A DNA stretch of 64,000 nt from a bacterium (GTDB lineage: Bacteria > Oederibacteriota > CAKKQC01), in contig CAKKQC010000006.1 in NCBI GenBank assembly GCA_919901855.1, positions 1-64,000 of the forward strand, in the 5' to 3' direction. The notes below the pieces were generated by a model. That model had not been told where the DNA came from and searched no databases. It was given only the letters and a program-made list of their open reading frames with translations. Shown here piece after piece: positions 36,590 to 44,691 of the stretch (within the stretch, counting starts at the first letter, position 1; the number at the start of each line of letters is the position of its first letter). The translations under genes and the position numbers were made by a program.

Positions 36590-36969
36590 TGCGGCTCAAA
36601 CTGGACGAGAACTTCAGTCAGCAATCCGCGGCATTCCTCCGCAAGGCGGGCCACGACGTGATGACCGTCCGGGAAGAGCGCCTGGGCGGTGCGGAGGATG
36701 ATGCCGTGTTTGCGGCCTGCGTGGCCGAGAGGCGCGCTTTGATCACGCTCGACCATGATTTCGGCAACGTGATCCGGTTCCCTCCCGCGACATCGTATGG
36801 CATCGTCGTCATCGAATTGCCACCGGGGCAGCCTCCGGGCGCCGTCCAGGTGGGCCTTGCAACGTTCCTAGGCGCGCTGAAGCTGAATCCGCTCGCGAAC
36901 GCCCTCTGGATCGTCGAGCCGGGAAGAGTTCGAATCCACCAACCCGACGAGCTCGACGACCTGGGCTGA
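36589..36969 (+). CDS. DUF5615 PIN-like toxin
   Basis: A 126-residue PIN-like (Mut7-C/DUF5615) protein. Acidic metal ligands are visible in LKLDENFSQQSAAFLRKAGH, TVREERLGGAEDDAV and ALITLDHDFGNVIRFPP. This family forms toxins with DUF433 antitoxins and is predicted to cut RNA. Translationally coupled to the antitoxin and intact. Confidence 0.85.
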   Translation: MRLKLDENFSQQSAAFLRKAGHDVMTVREERLGGAEDDAVFAACVAERRALITLDHDFGNVIRFPPATSYGIVVIELPPGQPPGAVQVGLATFLGALKLNPLANALWIVEPGRVRIHQPDELDDLG

Positions 36970-37050
36970 CGTCCGGAAGACCGCTAGGCGAGGAGCGTTT
37001 CCCAAGCCCGCATTGCCATCGCCGGGGCGGGGTGTCATCATGGGGCCAAG

Positions 37051-38202
37051 ATGACTGGCCTTTCGCGCGATGCTCTGGATGCCCACCTTCACTCCCTAGT
37101 GCGGGAGATCGAGAGCGCGTTCTTGGCGCCGTGGGTTCGGGAGGCCTTCCTCAAGGTGCCCCGGCACCTCTTCATCGACCAGTTCTACGACTCCGACGCC
37201 GGCGGCATGGTGACCGTGAACCGGGAACATCCCAGTCCTGAACACCTGAAGGCGATCTACTGTAACGTCGGGCGGCCCATCAAGCTGGAGCCGCACAGCG
37301 CCGCATCCGAGCCTTGGTTGGTTGCCAACATGCTCGGACATTTGGGGATAGAACGGGGGATGAGAGTCCTCGAGATCGGCACGGGAAGCGGGTTCAACGC
37401 GGGGCTGATGACGGTGGGAACGGGCGATCCCACACTGGTGCACTCCGTCGACATCCAGCCCGACCTCGTCGAGGCGGCCGCCCGGCACCTCCGGGATGCC
37501 GGGATCGAGGGCGTGAATCTCAGGGCCTGCGACGGCGGCCTCGGGTGGCCGGAAGCCGCGCCGTTCGATCGGATCATGCTCACGGTGGGCAGTTCGGACA
37601 TCACCCCGGCCTGGCTCGGCCAACTGGCCGAGAATGGCGTGCTGTTAATGCCATTCAAGACCCGCGGGATGGGTGACCCCCTCCTCCGGCTCCGGAAGGC
37701 GGGAGGGCGATGCACGGGCGGGTTCGTCGGCTACTCCGGGTTCAACGCGCTACAGGGCGCCTTCCTGGAGGAGAGCCAGTTCAAGCCGGGTATCACCGAA
37801 GACGATCAGGTGACGCGGCTCCTGGCAGAACCGCCGGTCCGCCGCATGGATCTTGATGGCTTCTCCGAGATCGACTTCCTGCTATTCTGTCGCTCTCTTG
37901 GGCTCGACCTCGAGGCTGCGTGGGTGCGCAGGGCGGACGGCGCGTTCCATCTGATCCTCGACCGGAAGGGAGATCAGGCGCTAGTCATGAAGTGGGGCGA
38001 GCAAGGGACATGGTTCAAGGGCAACGCGAATGCCGGAACGTCCCTCCTGTCCACCTTTGGCGAATGGGAATCGCTCGGCCGTCCCGCGTTAACTCGATAC
38101 CGGGCCGAAGTCATCTCCGCGGGCGAGGAAGCTGTTGGTGAGCATGCGTGGATTGAGCGCCGTTCCCACGTCAGGCTCAGGTTCTCCCTGGAGAAGACGT
38201 GA
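37051..38202 (+). CDS. PCMT-like methyltransferase with C-terminal extension
   Basis: A 383-residue protein. Residues about 30-240 match protein-L-isoaspartate O-methyltransferase: the SAM motif VLEIGTGSGFNAG (106-118), FDRIMLTVGSSDITPAW and LGQLAENGVLLMPF. A further 140 residues (DGFSEIDFLLFCRSLGLDLE, GDQALVMKWGEQG) are absent from housekeeping PCMT, which is near 210 residues. Extended PCMT relatives occur in ribosomal-peptide clusters such as the FxLD type, but no precursor peptide was recognised nearby. Repair enzyme or peptide-tailoring enzyme: undecided. Confidence 0.72.
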   Translation: MTGLSRDALDAHLHSLVREIESAFLAPWVREAFLKVPRHLFIDQFYDSDAGGMVTVNREHPSPEHLKAIYCNVGRPIKLEPHSAASEPWLVANMLGHLGIERGMRVLEIGTGSGFNAGLMTVGTGDPTLVHSVDIQPDLVEAAARHLRDAGIEGVNLRACDGGLGWPEAAPFDRIMLTVGSSDITPAWLGQLAENGVLLMPFKTRGMGDPLLRLRKAGGRCTGGFVGYSGFNALQGAFLEESQFKPGITEDDQVTRLLAEPPVRRMDLDGFSEIDFLLFCRSLGLDLEAAWVRRADGAFHLILDRKGDQALVMKWGEQGTWFKGNANAGTSLLSTFGEWESLGRPALTRYRAEVISAGEEAVGEHAWIERRSHVRLRFSLEKT

Positions 38203-38208
38203 CCAGCC

Positions 38209-39507
38209 ATGGGTGATCACGGAATCAGGGAGAAGATAGAGGAGTACATTCAGGCCCACCTGAGGGTCAACCGGTTCAGCGGGACCGTGCTGGTGTCCTC
38301 TGGAGGCGAGATCCTGGTGAACAAGGGCTACGGCCTGGCCGATGCCGGCAAGCAGATCCCGTGTCGCGACGTGACCCGGTACTGGCTGGAGTCGATCAGC
38401 AAGGTGTTCGACTCGATGGCCGTGTTCCGGCTGAAGGAAGAGGGCCGGCTGGATCTGCAAGACCCGGTCGCCAACCACGTGCCCGGCTGGCCCTCTCCGT
38501 GGAATGCGGTCACGATCTCGCATCTCCTGACGCATGGCTCAGGGATCGTGCTCACGCCCGACAAAGTCTACGGGTACTTCGGGCAGGATGAGCCAGATCC
38601 CGCTGTCCTGGCCCTGATGGAGGCCCGGCTGGAGTTTCTCCCCGGCCGGGGGTTCAGCTACTGCAACGCGGGATATGTCGTCCTCGAAATCATCGTCGCG
38701 CGGGTATCCGGGCAATCCCACGAGAGCTTCCTTCGGGACGCGATCATTGAACCGATGAAGCTGTCCGCGACCACGGTCGGGTTGGGACACGGGCGATACG
38801 AGTCGACAGCCTGTGGGTACGGGATGGTGGGAGGCCAGATCGCCGAGCGTGTCCCGTCCGACGTTTGCACCGACACCGAAGGCCCCTGGGGGCTCGTGTC
38901 GACGACGCACGACCTCTACCTGCTCGAGCGCGCCCTCGACGTCCACGGCTTCTTCTCCCGGGAATCCCTCGATCTCATGTGGACTCGGGTCAACGGTTCC
39001 TACGGACATGGATGGCTCACCGGCGAGGTGGGCGGCCGCAGGATGGTCGGCCACGACGGGGGAGACCGGGGCTTCGCCACGTCGTACCGGTTCTTCCCGG
39101 ATTCCGGCACGTGCGTGGCCGTCCTCTCCAACTACGACACGGCTCCCACGGCGCGGATGGCGTGCGACCTGGCCGCGATCGTCTTCGGCGAGGGCTATGT
39201 ACTGCCCAAGGAACGCGTCGCGATCCAGGTTGGACCCTCTGTTCTCGCCGAGCTGGCCGGGACCTACAAGCTTCCCTCTGGCTACGTGAAAGTGCTGACC
39301 ATCCGGCTCGAAGGTTCGAAGCTCTTTGCCTCGGTCGGTGAGGGGGAGTCCGCGATCGCGTTCGAGCTGTTCGCCGAGAGCCCGGCCTCCTTCTTCTCTC
39401 CCGTGACGAACCAGTCCTGGGAGTTCGTACGCGACGCCGACGGGAAGATCAAGGGGTTCACCGTGGAGGATGGAGTGGACGAAGTGCTTTGCGAGAAGCT
39501 ATCGTAG
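38209..39507 (+). CDS. Class C beta-lactamase-like serine hydrolase
   Basis: A 432-residue protein without signal peptide. Active-site motifs: SISK in WLESISKVFDSMAVFRL (Ser nucleophile and Lys), YCN in GFSYCNAGYVVLE and HDGG for the third motif. A C-terminal DUF3471-type beta domain follows (about 345-432). Such proteins are mostly peptidases or esterases, not antibiotic resistance enzymes. It begins 6 nt after the methyltransferase stop, so the two may act together. Confidence 0.8.
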   Translation: MGDHGIREKIEEYIQAHLRVNRFSGTVLVSSGGEILVNKGYGLADAGKQIPCRDVTRYWLESISKVFDSMAVFRLKEEGRLDLQDPVANHVPGWPSPWNAVTISHLLTHGSGIVLTPDKVYGYFGQDEPDPAVLALMEARLEFLPGRGFSYCNAGYVVLEIIVARVSGQSHESFLRDAIIEPMKLSATTVGLGHGRYESTACGYGMVGGQIAERVPSDVCTDTEGPWGLVSTTHDLYLLERALDVHGFFSRESLDLMWTRVNGSYGHGWLTGEVGGRRMVGHDGGDRGFATSYRFFPDSGTCVAVLSNYDTAPTARMACDLAAIVFGEGYVLPKERVAIQVGPSVLAELAGTYKLPSGYVKVLTIRLEGSKLFASVGEGESAIAFELFAESPASFFSPVTNQSWEFVRDADGKIKGFTVEDGVDEVLCEKLS

Positions 39508-39791
39508 CGGAGCTGGCCGTGCGGTGCCCCTCCCGACCCCCTACGGCTCTTTCCTCTCTTGATAACTCACCCAGGCAGGCTTTGAATGTAGGTGGCAGGT
39601 ATGCGCGGGAGTTCCTCTGCTCGCTCGCAAGGGCGGCAGCCCGAGTAGGGTGGGATCCTGAGGCCCGGGACTTGCCGTCTTTGTCTCGGGTCGCCGTCCT
39701 CCTCTTCAATGAGCTGATCTGGACATATGAATGAGCACCGGGGTCTAAACCGAGAGTCGGACACCAGACTCTCTTTCGCTATACTGTATGC

Positions 39792-40391
39792 ATGGGCGTT
39801 CTCCGGTACCCGTTCGATACGCGCCGTTTCTGCCAAGCTGTTGCATACCTTCTGGCTCGATGCGGACCCAAGACGCGCGGCGAGATCGGGAAGCTCCTCT
39901 ACTTCGCTGATAGGTATCACTACGTGCGTTACGGAAGGCCCGTGGTGGGGGGACCGTACAACGCGTTGCCGTGGGGACCAGTGCCATCCGTGGCGATTGA
40001 TATTCTCGAGGACTTGGAGAGGAGCGCTATCGACACGCAACCTGCTCCTCCGCAGGTAGGCCCCGGCTTCGTCGAGGCCCTGAAGTCATATGTGACTGTC
40101 ACGGCCGGCCAGCCTTACAGCATCTACTCCGTCAGGGAGGGAGCCCCACGGACCCACCTGTCTGAGTCGGATATCGAAGCCTTGGAGTCCGTTTCGACGC
40201 GATACTGCTCGCTGAATTTCTGGCAGCTTTCCAGCTTGTCGCATGAGCATGCCGCGCAGAAGAAGACTCCGGAGCCCGACGAAATCGACTACCTTCTCTT
40301 CTTCGAGGATGAACCGGGTGCAAGCAACGATGTGAAGTCATACGTCATGATGCATGAGGAGGCAGAGACCGCCGAGACCCAAGGCGCCTAG
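39792..40391 (+). CDS. Panacea-domain (SocA-like) antitoxin
   Basis: A 199-residue protein. The N-terminal half is a Panacea domain (formerly DUF4065): YLLARCGPKTRGEIGKLLYF, ADRYHYVRYGRPVVGG and PYNALPWGPVPS. This domain neutralises many unrelated toxins. TATACT (39780-39785) lies 6 nt before the ATG, with CGGACA upstream, so a leaderless mRNA is likely. The next gene overlaps its end, as expected for a toxin-antitoxin pair. Local A+T content is visibly higher than in the flanks. Confidence 0.8.
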   Translation: MGVLRYPFDTRRFCQAVAYLLARCGPKTRGEIGKLLYFADRYHYVRYGRPVVGGPYNALPWGPVPSVAIDILEDLERSAIDTQPAPPQVGPGFVEALKSYVTVTAGQPYSIYSVREGAPRTHLSESDIEALESVSTRYCSLNFWQLSSLSHEHAAQKKTPEPDEIDYLLFFEDEPGASNDVKSYVMMHEEAETAETQGA

Positions 40392-40842
40392 CCTCGTGTT
40401 CAAGGCCGACCCGGCCGCGCTGGGAGTCTATTTCGATGAGAAGTTGCAGCGTGGGGCGGTTCTTCGGATCGAGGACTACCCGTTCCTGAGCGAACCGGTC
40501 CGCCGCCCCAAGTTCTTCGTCGTCCTGAATAGGGACTGCGCGCAACCCGAGATCTATCACTTCCTAACGACCTCCAAGGCCGCCAAGTACAAGACGCTCT
40601 CGTTCCACTCCTTCGGAGTGTCCATTCCGGCTGGCGTGGTTGACTGTCTCACCGCTGAGGAAACGATCGTGGACTGCTTTCGCTTGATGCCCACGTTCAG
40701 GCGCGCATTCCTGTTGGAACAGCTCTGCGCCAAGGGTATATCTATCTACCAGCCTCTCCCGGCGGCCTTCATGGAACAGATCGACAATATCATTCGTCGG
40801 TCGCGGACCATCTCGCCGACCCTTAAGGCCCTCATCACCTGA
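40354..40842 (+). CDS. Candidate toxin partner of Panacea protein
   Basis: 162 residues if started at ATG 40354, which overlaps the Panacea gene by 38 nt; GTG 40396 is an alternative that avoids overlap. The core (KFFVVLNRDCAQPEIYHFL, TTSKAAKYKTLSFH, VDCFRLMPTFRRAFLLEQL) matches no family I can name. Position directly after a Panacea gene, with no other partner, makes it the probable toxin. Confidence 0.5.
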   Translation: MRRQRPPRPKAPSLVFKADPAALGVYFDEKLQRGAVLRIEDYPFLSEPVRRPKFFVVLNRDCAQPEIYHFLTTSKAAKYKTLSFHSFGVSIPAGVVDCLTAEETIVDCFRLMPTFRRAFLLEQLCAKGISIYQPLPAAFMEQIDNIIRRSRTISPTLKALIT

Positions 40843-40899
40843 CTGCCCGCACCCGATCCGTCATCCCGTGGCCGGGTCGGAGGTAAGTTCCTCAACCGC

Positions 40900-41865
40900 T
40901 CAGGTACATCCCTTTCCTCCTCCCAAGAGCTTGCGGCGGAAGCGCTCCCTGCCCATGCGGTTCAGGTACTCGATCTTCCGCTTCTCGAAGAAGTCGTCGG
41001 CGGACCCTCTGGCGAAGTACCAGATCGCGTCGAAGAGGATGCCTAGCTTGTAGACGTCGAAGAAGTGCGAGCGTTCGGCGCGGTTCAGCGGCCGGTGCCT
41101 GGCGTACTCGCGCAGGACCCTCCTGGCCTTCCTGGTGTTGAGCACTCGATCATCCTGCCAGTGCCAGGCGGCGTATTCGACCAGCCCCCACAGGTCGAAC
41201 AGGAGATATGTGTAGTTCGCGTCGTCGAAGTCGAGCAGGGCGTTGAATCGGCCGTGCTTGTAGAGCACGTTCGAGAAGTGGAAGTCGGCATGACAGATGC
41301 CCATCGGCAATGACTTCGGCAGGTCGAGCGCCGCCAGCTCGCGTTCGATCCACTCCCGCTTGCGCCGTGCCGTCGTCGTACCCAGCCGTTTCGCTGCCCG
41401 CTGAGCGAGACGCCGGCAAAGCTCTACTGAGTAGTTCATCCGATACTTCATGTAGGGTGGCCGGTAGCCTCGGGTGGTCTTGTGCAACTCGGCCACCTTC
41501 TCGATGAGCTGTCGCCGCTGACGAGAGCTCGGATGGGCCACGTGCCGGCCCTCGGCGAATTCGAAGATCGCAAAGGGCTTACGGCGGAAGATGCCGACGT
41601 ACTGGCCTCGCCTGTCCTTGAGGACAGCCGGACAGGGATAGTGTCTGGCCTTTAGAAACCTGATCAGGTGGGTCTCGAACAACGCCATTTCCCTATTGCG
41701 GTTCTCGTAGTACCGGAAGACGCATCTGCCTCTCTCGGTCTTGAGCAGGACATTCGTCTCGACTGTCCCCGCCGCGATCGGCCTGAAGCTCCGGAGTGTC
41801 CCCAGATCATACGCCGACAGGATGGCCGCGAACTCGTCCTTCGTTATCGTGGTCTTCCGTGCCAT
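40900..41865 (-). CDS. APH-family kinase, homoserine kinase-like
   Basis: A 321-residue aminoglycoside-phosphotransferase-fold kinase. The catalytic loop is GICHADFHFSNVLYK and the metal motif is DFDDANYTYLLFDL; the N lobe has TVETNVLLKTERGRCVFRYY. The order resembles ThrB2 homoserine kinases and methylthioribose/choline kinases. No threonine genes are nearby. The upstream secreted-protein gene lies 32 nt away on the same strand, so the two may be co-transcribed. Confidence 0.72.
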   Translation of the reverse strand: MARKTTITKDEFAAILSAYDLGTLRSFRPIAAGTVETNVLLKTERGRCVFRYYENRNREMALFETHLIRFLKARHYPCPAVLKDRRGQYVGIFRRKPFAIFEFAEGRHVAHPSSRQRRQLIEKVAELHKTTRGYRPPYMKYRMNYSVELCRRLAQRAAKRLGTTTARRKREWIERELAALDLPKSLPMGICHADFHFSNVLYKHGRFNALLDFDDANYTYLLFDLWGLVEYAAWHWQDDRVLNTRKARRVLREYARHRPLNRAERSHFFDVYKLGILFDAIWYFARGSADDFFEKRKIEYLNRMGRERFRRKLLGGGKGCT

Positions 41866-41897
41866 GGCGAGGACGAGGTCAACGACGCGTTCGCGGG

Positions 41898-42602
41898 CTA
41901 CCGCTTGCCGGACTTGACCAGGAGGAGGTCGCCGTCCTTGATGAGACCGACACCGGGGGCGTAGACCTTCTCAGACTTGGTGCCGGGCTCCAACGGCGTC
42001 GTTTCCTCCATCCGCAGGCATCCGGTGAACGTGCCCGCCGGGGCGGTCAGCGTATCGGAAAGGCTCACGATCCGGGCGCGATCCATGGCCGCCCCGGGCG
42101 CGACTTCCTGGTAGAACCGGCTCCCGAGTAGGGGGAGGCCGGGCATGAACAGCCCGTAGCGCGCACCGTTCACGCCGGACAGCCACGAACCACCGTGACT
42201 CGCAACCTTCCCGTCCTTGTACTCGTCCACGTCCTCGCCGAAGTACCAGACGCTGGAGGTGCGCCGGTCGAAGGCGTAGTAGTTGCGCGAGACCTCGGAG
42301 AGCTTGCCCTTGCTCCATTCCCGTTCCTCGACGACCCGGGTGGTGACGCCGTCCACGACCTTGGTGTCGGCCAGGACCGTGATCACGAGCTTCAGCGGCT
42401 TGCCGTCCTCGGTCCCCGCGAACTCGAGGACGTACCCGGGCTCCAGGATGAAGAACCGGTTGGCCCCGGACGACAAGAAGTCGGTCGCGCTCATGTCGAA
42501 GGTGTCGGTGAACGGCCGGTCGGCCCTGCCGGACGGGGCCGTCGTGGCGGCCGGAGCCGCGGTCGAGATCATGACCATCGCCAGGACGAGAATCGTTCGC
42601 AT
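41898..42602 (-). CDS. Secreted protein of unknown function
   Basis: A 234-residue protein with a signal peptide (MRTILVLAMVMISTAAPAA) and GGGGAGGTGA before the ATG. The mature part is beta-rich (YVLEFAGTEDGKPLKLVITV, SSVWYFGEDVDEYKDG, CLRMEETTPLEPGTKSEKVY, APGVGLIKDGDLLLV), resembling lipoprotein-localisation-type folds in pattern only. Divergent from the GH5-like gene. No function can be given. Confidence 0.6.
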   Translation of the reverse strand: MRTILVLAMVMISTAAPAATTAPSGRADRPFTDTFDMSATDFLSSGANRFFILEPGYVLEFAGTEDGKPLKLVITVLADTKVVDGVTTRVVEEREWSKGKLSEVSRNYYAFDRRTSSVWYFGEDVDEYKDGKVASHGGSWLSGVNGARYGLFMPGLPLLGSRFYQEVAPGAAMDRARIVSLSDTLTAPAGTFTGCLRMEETTPLEPGTKSEKVYAPGVGLIKDGDLLLVKSGKR

Positions 42603-42675
42603 GGATCGTCACCTCCCCGTCGTGAATGAGCGCACGATCATTATGCCTCACGGCGGAATCGGGTATCATGCCCCC

Positions 42676-44655
42676 ATGGCGGCCAACGATTTCCTCGTGT
42701 CGGGGCGGTTCAAGACCGGGTGCAACTACTGGGCGTCGCACGCGGGGACGAACATGTGGCGGGACTGGGATCCCAAGGTCGTGGCCAAGGACTTCGACCG
42801 GCTGGCGCTGGCCGGGCTAGAAGTCCTGCGCGTCTTCCCGCTCTGGCCGGACTTCCAGCCGCTGACGGCCCTGCGCGGCGGTGGCGGGGCAGTCGTCGAG
42901 TACCGGTTCGGCGAGACGCCCCTGCCGGATACCGAGGCGGGCCGGGCGGGGCTTTCGGAGGAGATGCTCTCGCACTTTGACGAGTTCATCCTGATGGCGG
43001 AAGAGCGCGACCTCCAGCTCGTGGTCGGCCTGCTCACGGGCTGGATGAGCGGGCGACGGTACCTGCCGCCCGCGTTCGACCATCTGAACCCGCTCACCGA
43101 CGCGACCGCGATCGTGTGGGAGGTCCGGTTCGTGAAGGCCTTCGTGCGGAGGTTCAAGGACCGCAAAGGCATCGCGGCTTGGGACCTCGGGAACGAGTGC
43201 AACTGCATGGCCGGGGTCAGCCGGGACCAGGCGTGGGCCTGGACTGCCACGATAGCGGATGCGATCCGGTCCGAGGACCACTCGCGGCAGATCGTCTCCG
43301 GCATGCACAGCCTCGCCGCGGAGCCGGGGGAGTCATGGCGGATCCAGGACCAGGCCGAGCTCACGGACGTCCTCACCACGCATCCGTACCCGCCGTTCAC
43401 GGCGCACTGCGGCCTCGATCCCATCCCGACGTTCCGCGCGAACCTGCACGCGACCGCGGAGTCCAGGCTCTACGGCGATGTCGGGGGCAAGCCGTGCCTG
43501 TGCGAGGAGATTGGGGTGCTGGGCCCGACCTTCTCGGACGACGCGAACGCGGCGGCGTATCTCCGGACCCAGCTCTGGTCGCTCTGGGCGCACGACTGCA
43601 TGGGGCTCCTGTGGTGGTGCGGGTTCGACCAGGACCACCTCGCCCACGCGCCGTACGACTGGTGCGCGGTCGAGCGCGAGCTGGGGCTCCTGCGCGCGGA
43701 CGGCACCCCGAAGCCGCTCGTGGCGGAGTTCGCCGCGTTCCGGAAGGCCGTGACGGGGCTCGGCGTTCCCGCGCTGCCCACCCGCCTCATCGACGGCGTC
43801 TGCCTCCTGACGCCCCAGCAGGACCAATGGGCGGTCGCGTACAGCGCCTTCTGCCTCGCCAAGCAGGCGGGGGTGGACATCGAGTTCCAGTACGCGGACG
43901 CGGAGCCGCTCCGCGAGGCGCCGGTGTATCTCATGCCGTCCGTGGCCGGGCTACAGAACATGCCCCGGCGGCGGTGGCAGGAACTGCTCGCGCGGATCGA
44001 GGCCGGAGCCACGCTCTACCTGTCGCTCGGGGACGGCGTCGTCAGCGGATTCGAGGCCCTCACGGGGCTCCGGATCCTCTCCCGCGAGAGGCGTACCGGC
44101 GGATCGGCGAAGCTGGGCAATGTGGTCATCCCCGCGGGCGGGCCGTACCGGCTGAACCTTGCACCCGGCCGGGCCGAGGTCCTGGCGAGCGAGGAGGACG
44201 GCAATCCGTTCTTCTCCACGGCCACGCGGGGGAAAGGCCGGGTCTTCTTCCTGTCCTCGCCGATGGAGCACGACCTGGCCCTTCGGCCAGGCGCATTCCA
44301 CCACGACGGCGCCCCCGCGTGCTGGCGGGTCTGGGAGCGGGTCTTCGCGGCGGCGGGGACGAAGCGCGCCGTGCGCAAGGATGTTCCATGCGTGGGTCTG
44401 ACAGAACATGCGCTCAGCGGAGCTGATCGTTCGCTCGGCAGGGCCGAGCGTCCGCTCGGAGGAACCGAGCGCCCGTTCGGCAAGGCCGAGCGCCTTATCG
44501 TGGCGATCAACTACTCGCCGGAATCCGTCCGGGTGACCATTACTCCGGCGGACGGTTGGAAGATCGGGGAAGCCCTGCGCGGCCCAAAGCCGGCCCCGGC
44601 TGTGGACATTCCGGCCAACGACGCGATCATCTTCACGGTCGCCGGGGTCGACTAA
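42676..44655 (+). CDS. GH5-like glycoside hydrolase, two-domain
   Basis: A 659-residue protein without signal peptide. The TIM barrel (about 1-360) has the clan GH-A pair: acid/base Glu in AWDLGNECNCM and nucleophile Glu in CLCEEIGVLGPTF; it resembles GH5 mannanases and cellulases. Residues about 370-560 look like a beta-galactosidase trimerisation-type alpha/beta domain (YLMPSVAGLQNMPRRRWQEL), then a short repeat and a C-terminal beta domain. TATCAT lies 6 nt before the ATG (leaderless candidate). Substrate unknown. Confidence 0.75.
   Translation: MAANDFLVSGRFKTGCNYWASHAGTNMWRDWDPKVVAKDFDRLALAGLEVLRVFPLWPDFQPLTALRGGGGAVVEYRFGETPLPDTEAGRAGLSEEMLSHFDEFILMAEERDLQLVVGLLTGWMSGRRYLPPAFDHLNPLTDATAIVWEVRFVKAFVRRFKDRKGIAAWDLGNECNCMAGVSRDQAWAWTATIADAIRSEDHSRQIVSGMHSLAAEPGESWRIQDQAELTDVLTTHPYPPFTAHCGLDPIPTFRANLHATAESRLYGDVGGKPCLCEEIGVLGPTFSDDANAAAYLRTQLWSLWAHDCMGLLWWCGFDQDHLAHAPYDWCAVERELGLLRADGTPKPLVAEFAAFRKAVTGLGVPALPTRLIDGVCLLTPQQDQWAVAYSAFCLAKQAGVDIEFQYADAEPLREAPVYLMPSVAGLQNMPRRRWQELLARIEAGATLYLSLGDGVVSGFEALTGLRILSRERRTGGSAKLGNVVIPAGGPYRLNLAPGRAEVLASEEDGNPFFSTATRGKGRVFFLSSPMEHDLALRPGAFHHDGAPACWRVWERVFAAAGTKRAVRKDVPCVGLTEHALSGADRSLGRAERPLGGTERPFGKAERLIVAINYSPESVRVTITPADGWKIGEALRGPKPAPAVDIPANDAIIFTVAGVD
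44422..44493 (+). repeat. 21-bp in-frame tandem repeat
   Basis: Three full copies (44422-44442, 44443-44463, 44464-44484) and a partial fourth (44485-44493) encode ADRSLGR, AERPLGG, TERPFGK and AER. It lies in the GH5-like gene just before the last beta domain and probably forms a charged linker. Unit number may vary between strains. Confidence 0.75.
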
Positions 44656-44691
44656 TCCAGCGACCCGACCGGCGGTGCTAGAATGGGCCCG

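Noticed and set aside
38209-39507. Antibiotic beta-lactamase call
   Set aside because: Active-site motifs fit the superfamily, but there is no signal peptide and a DUF3471-type tail follows, which points to a peptidase or esterase.
39508-39791. Possible small genes in the 284-nt gap (81 codons plus, 83 codons minus)
   Set aside because: Neither has a start signal, a domain or convincing codon pattern. The right end holds the Panacea promoter; nothing else is evident.
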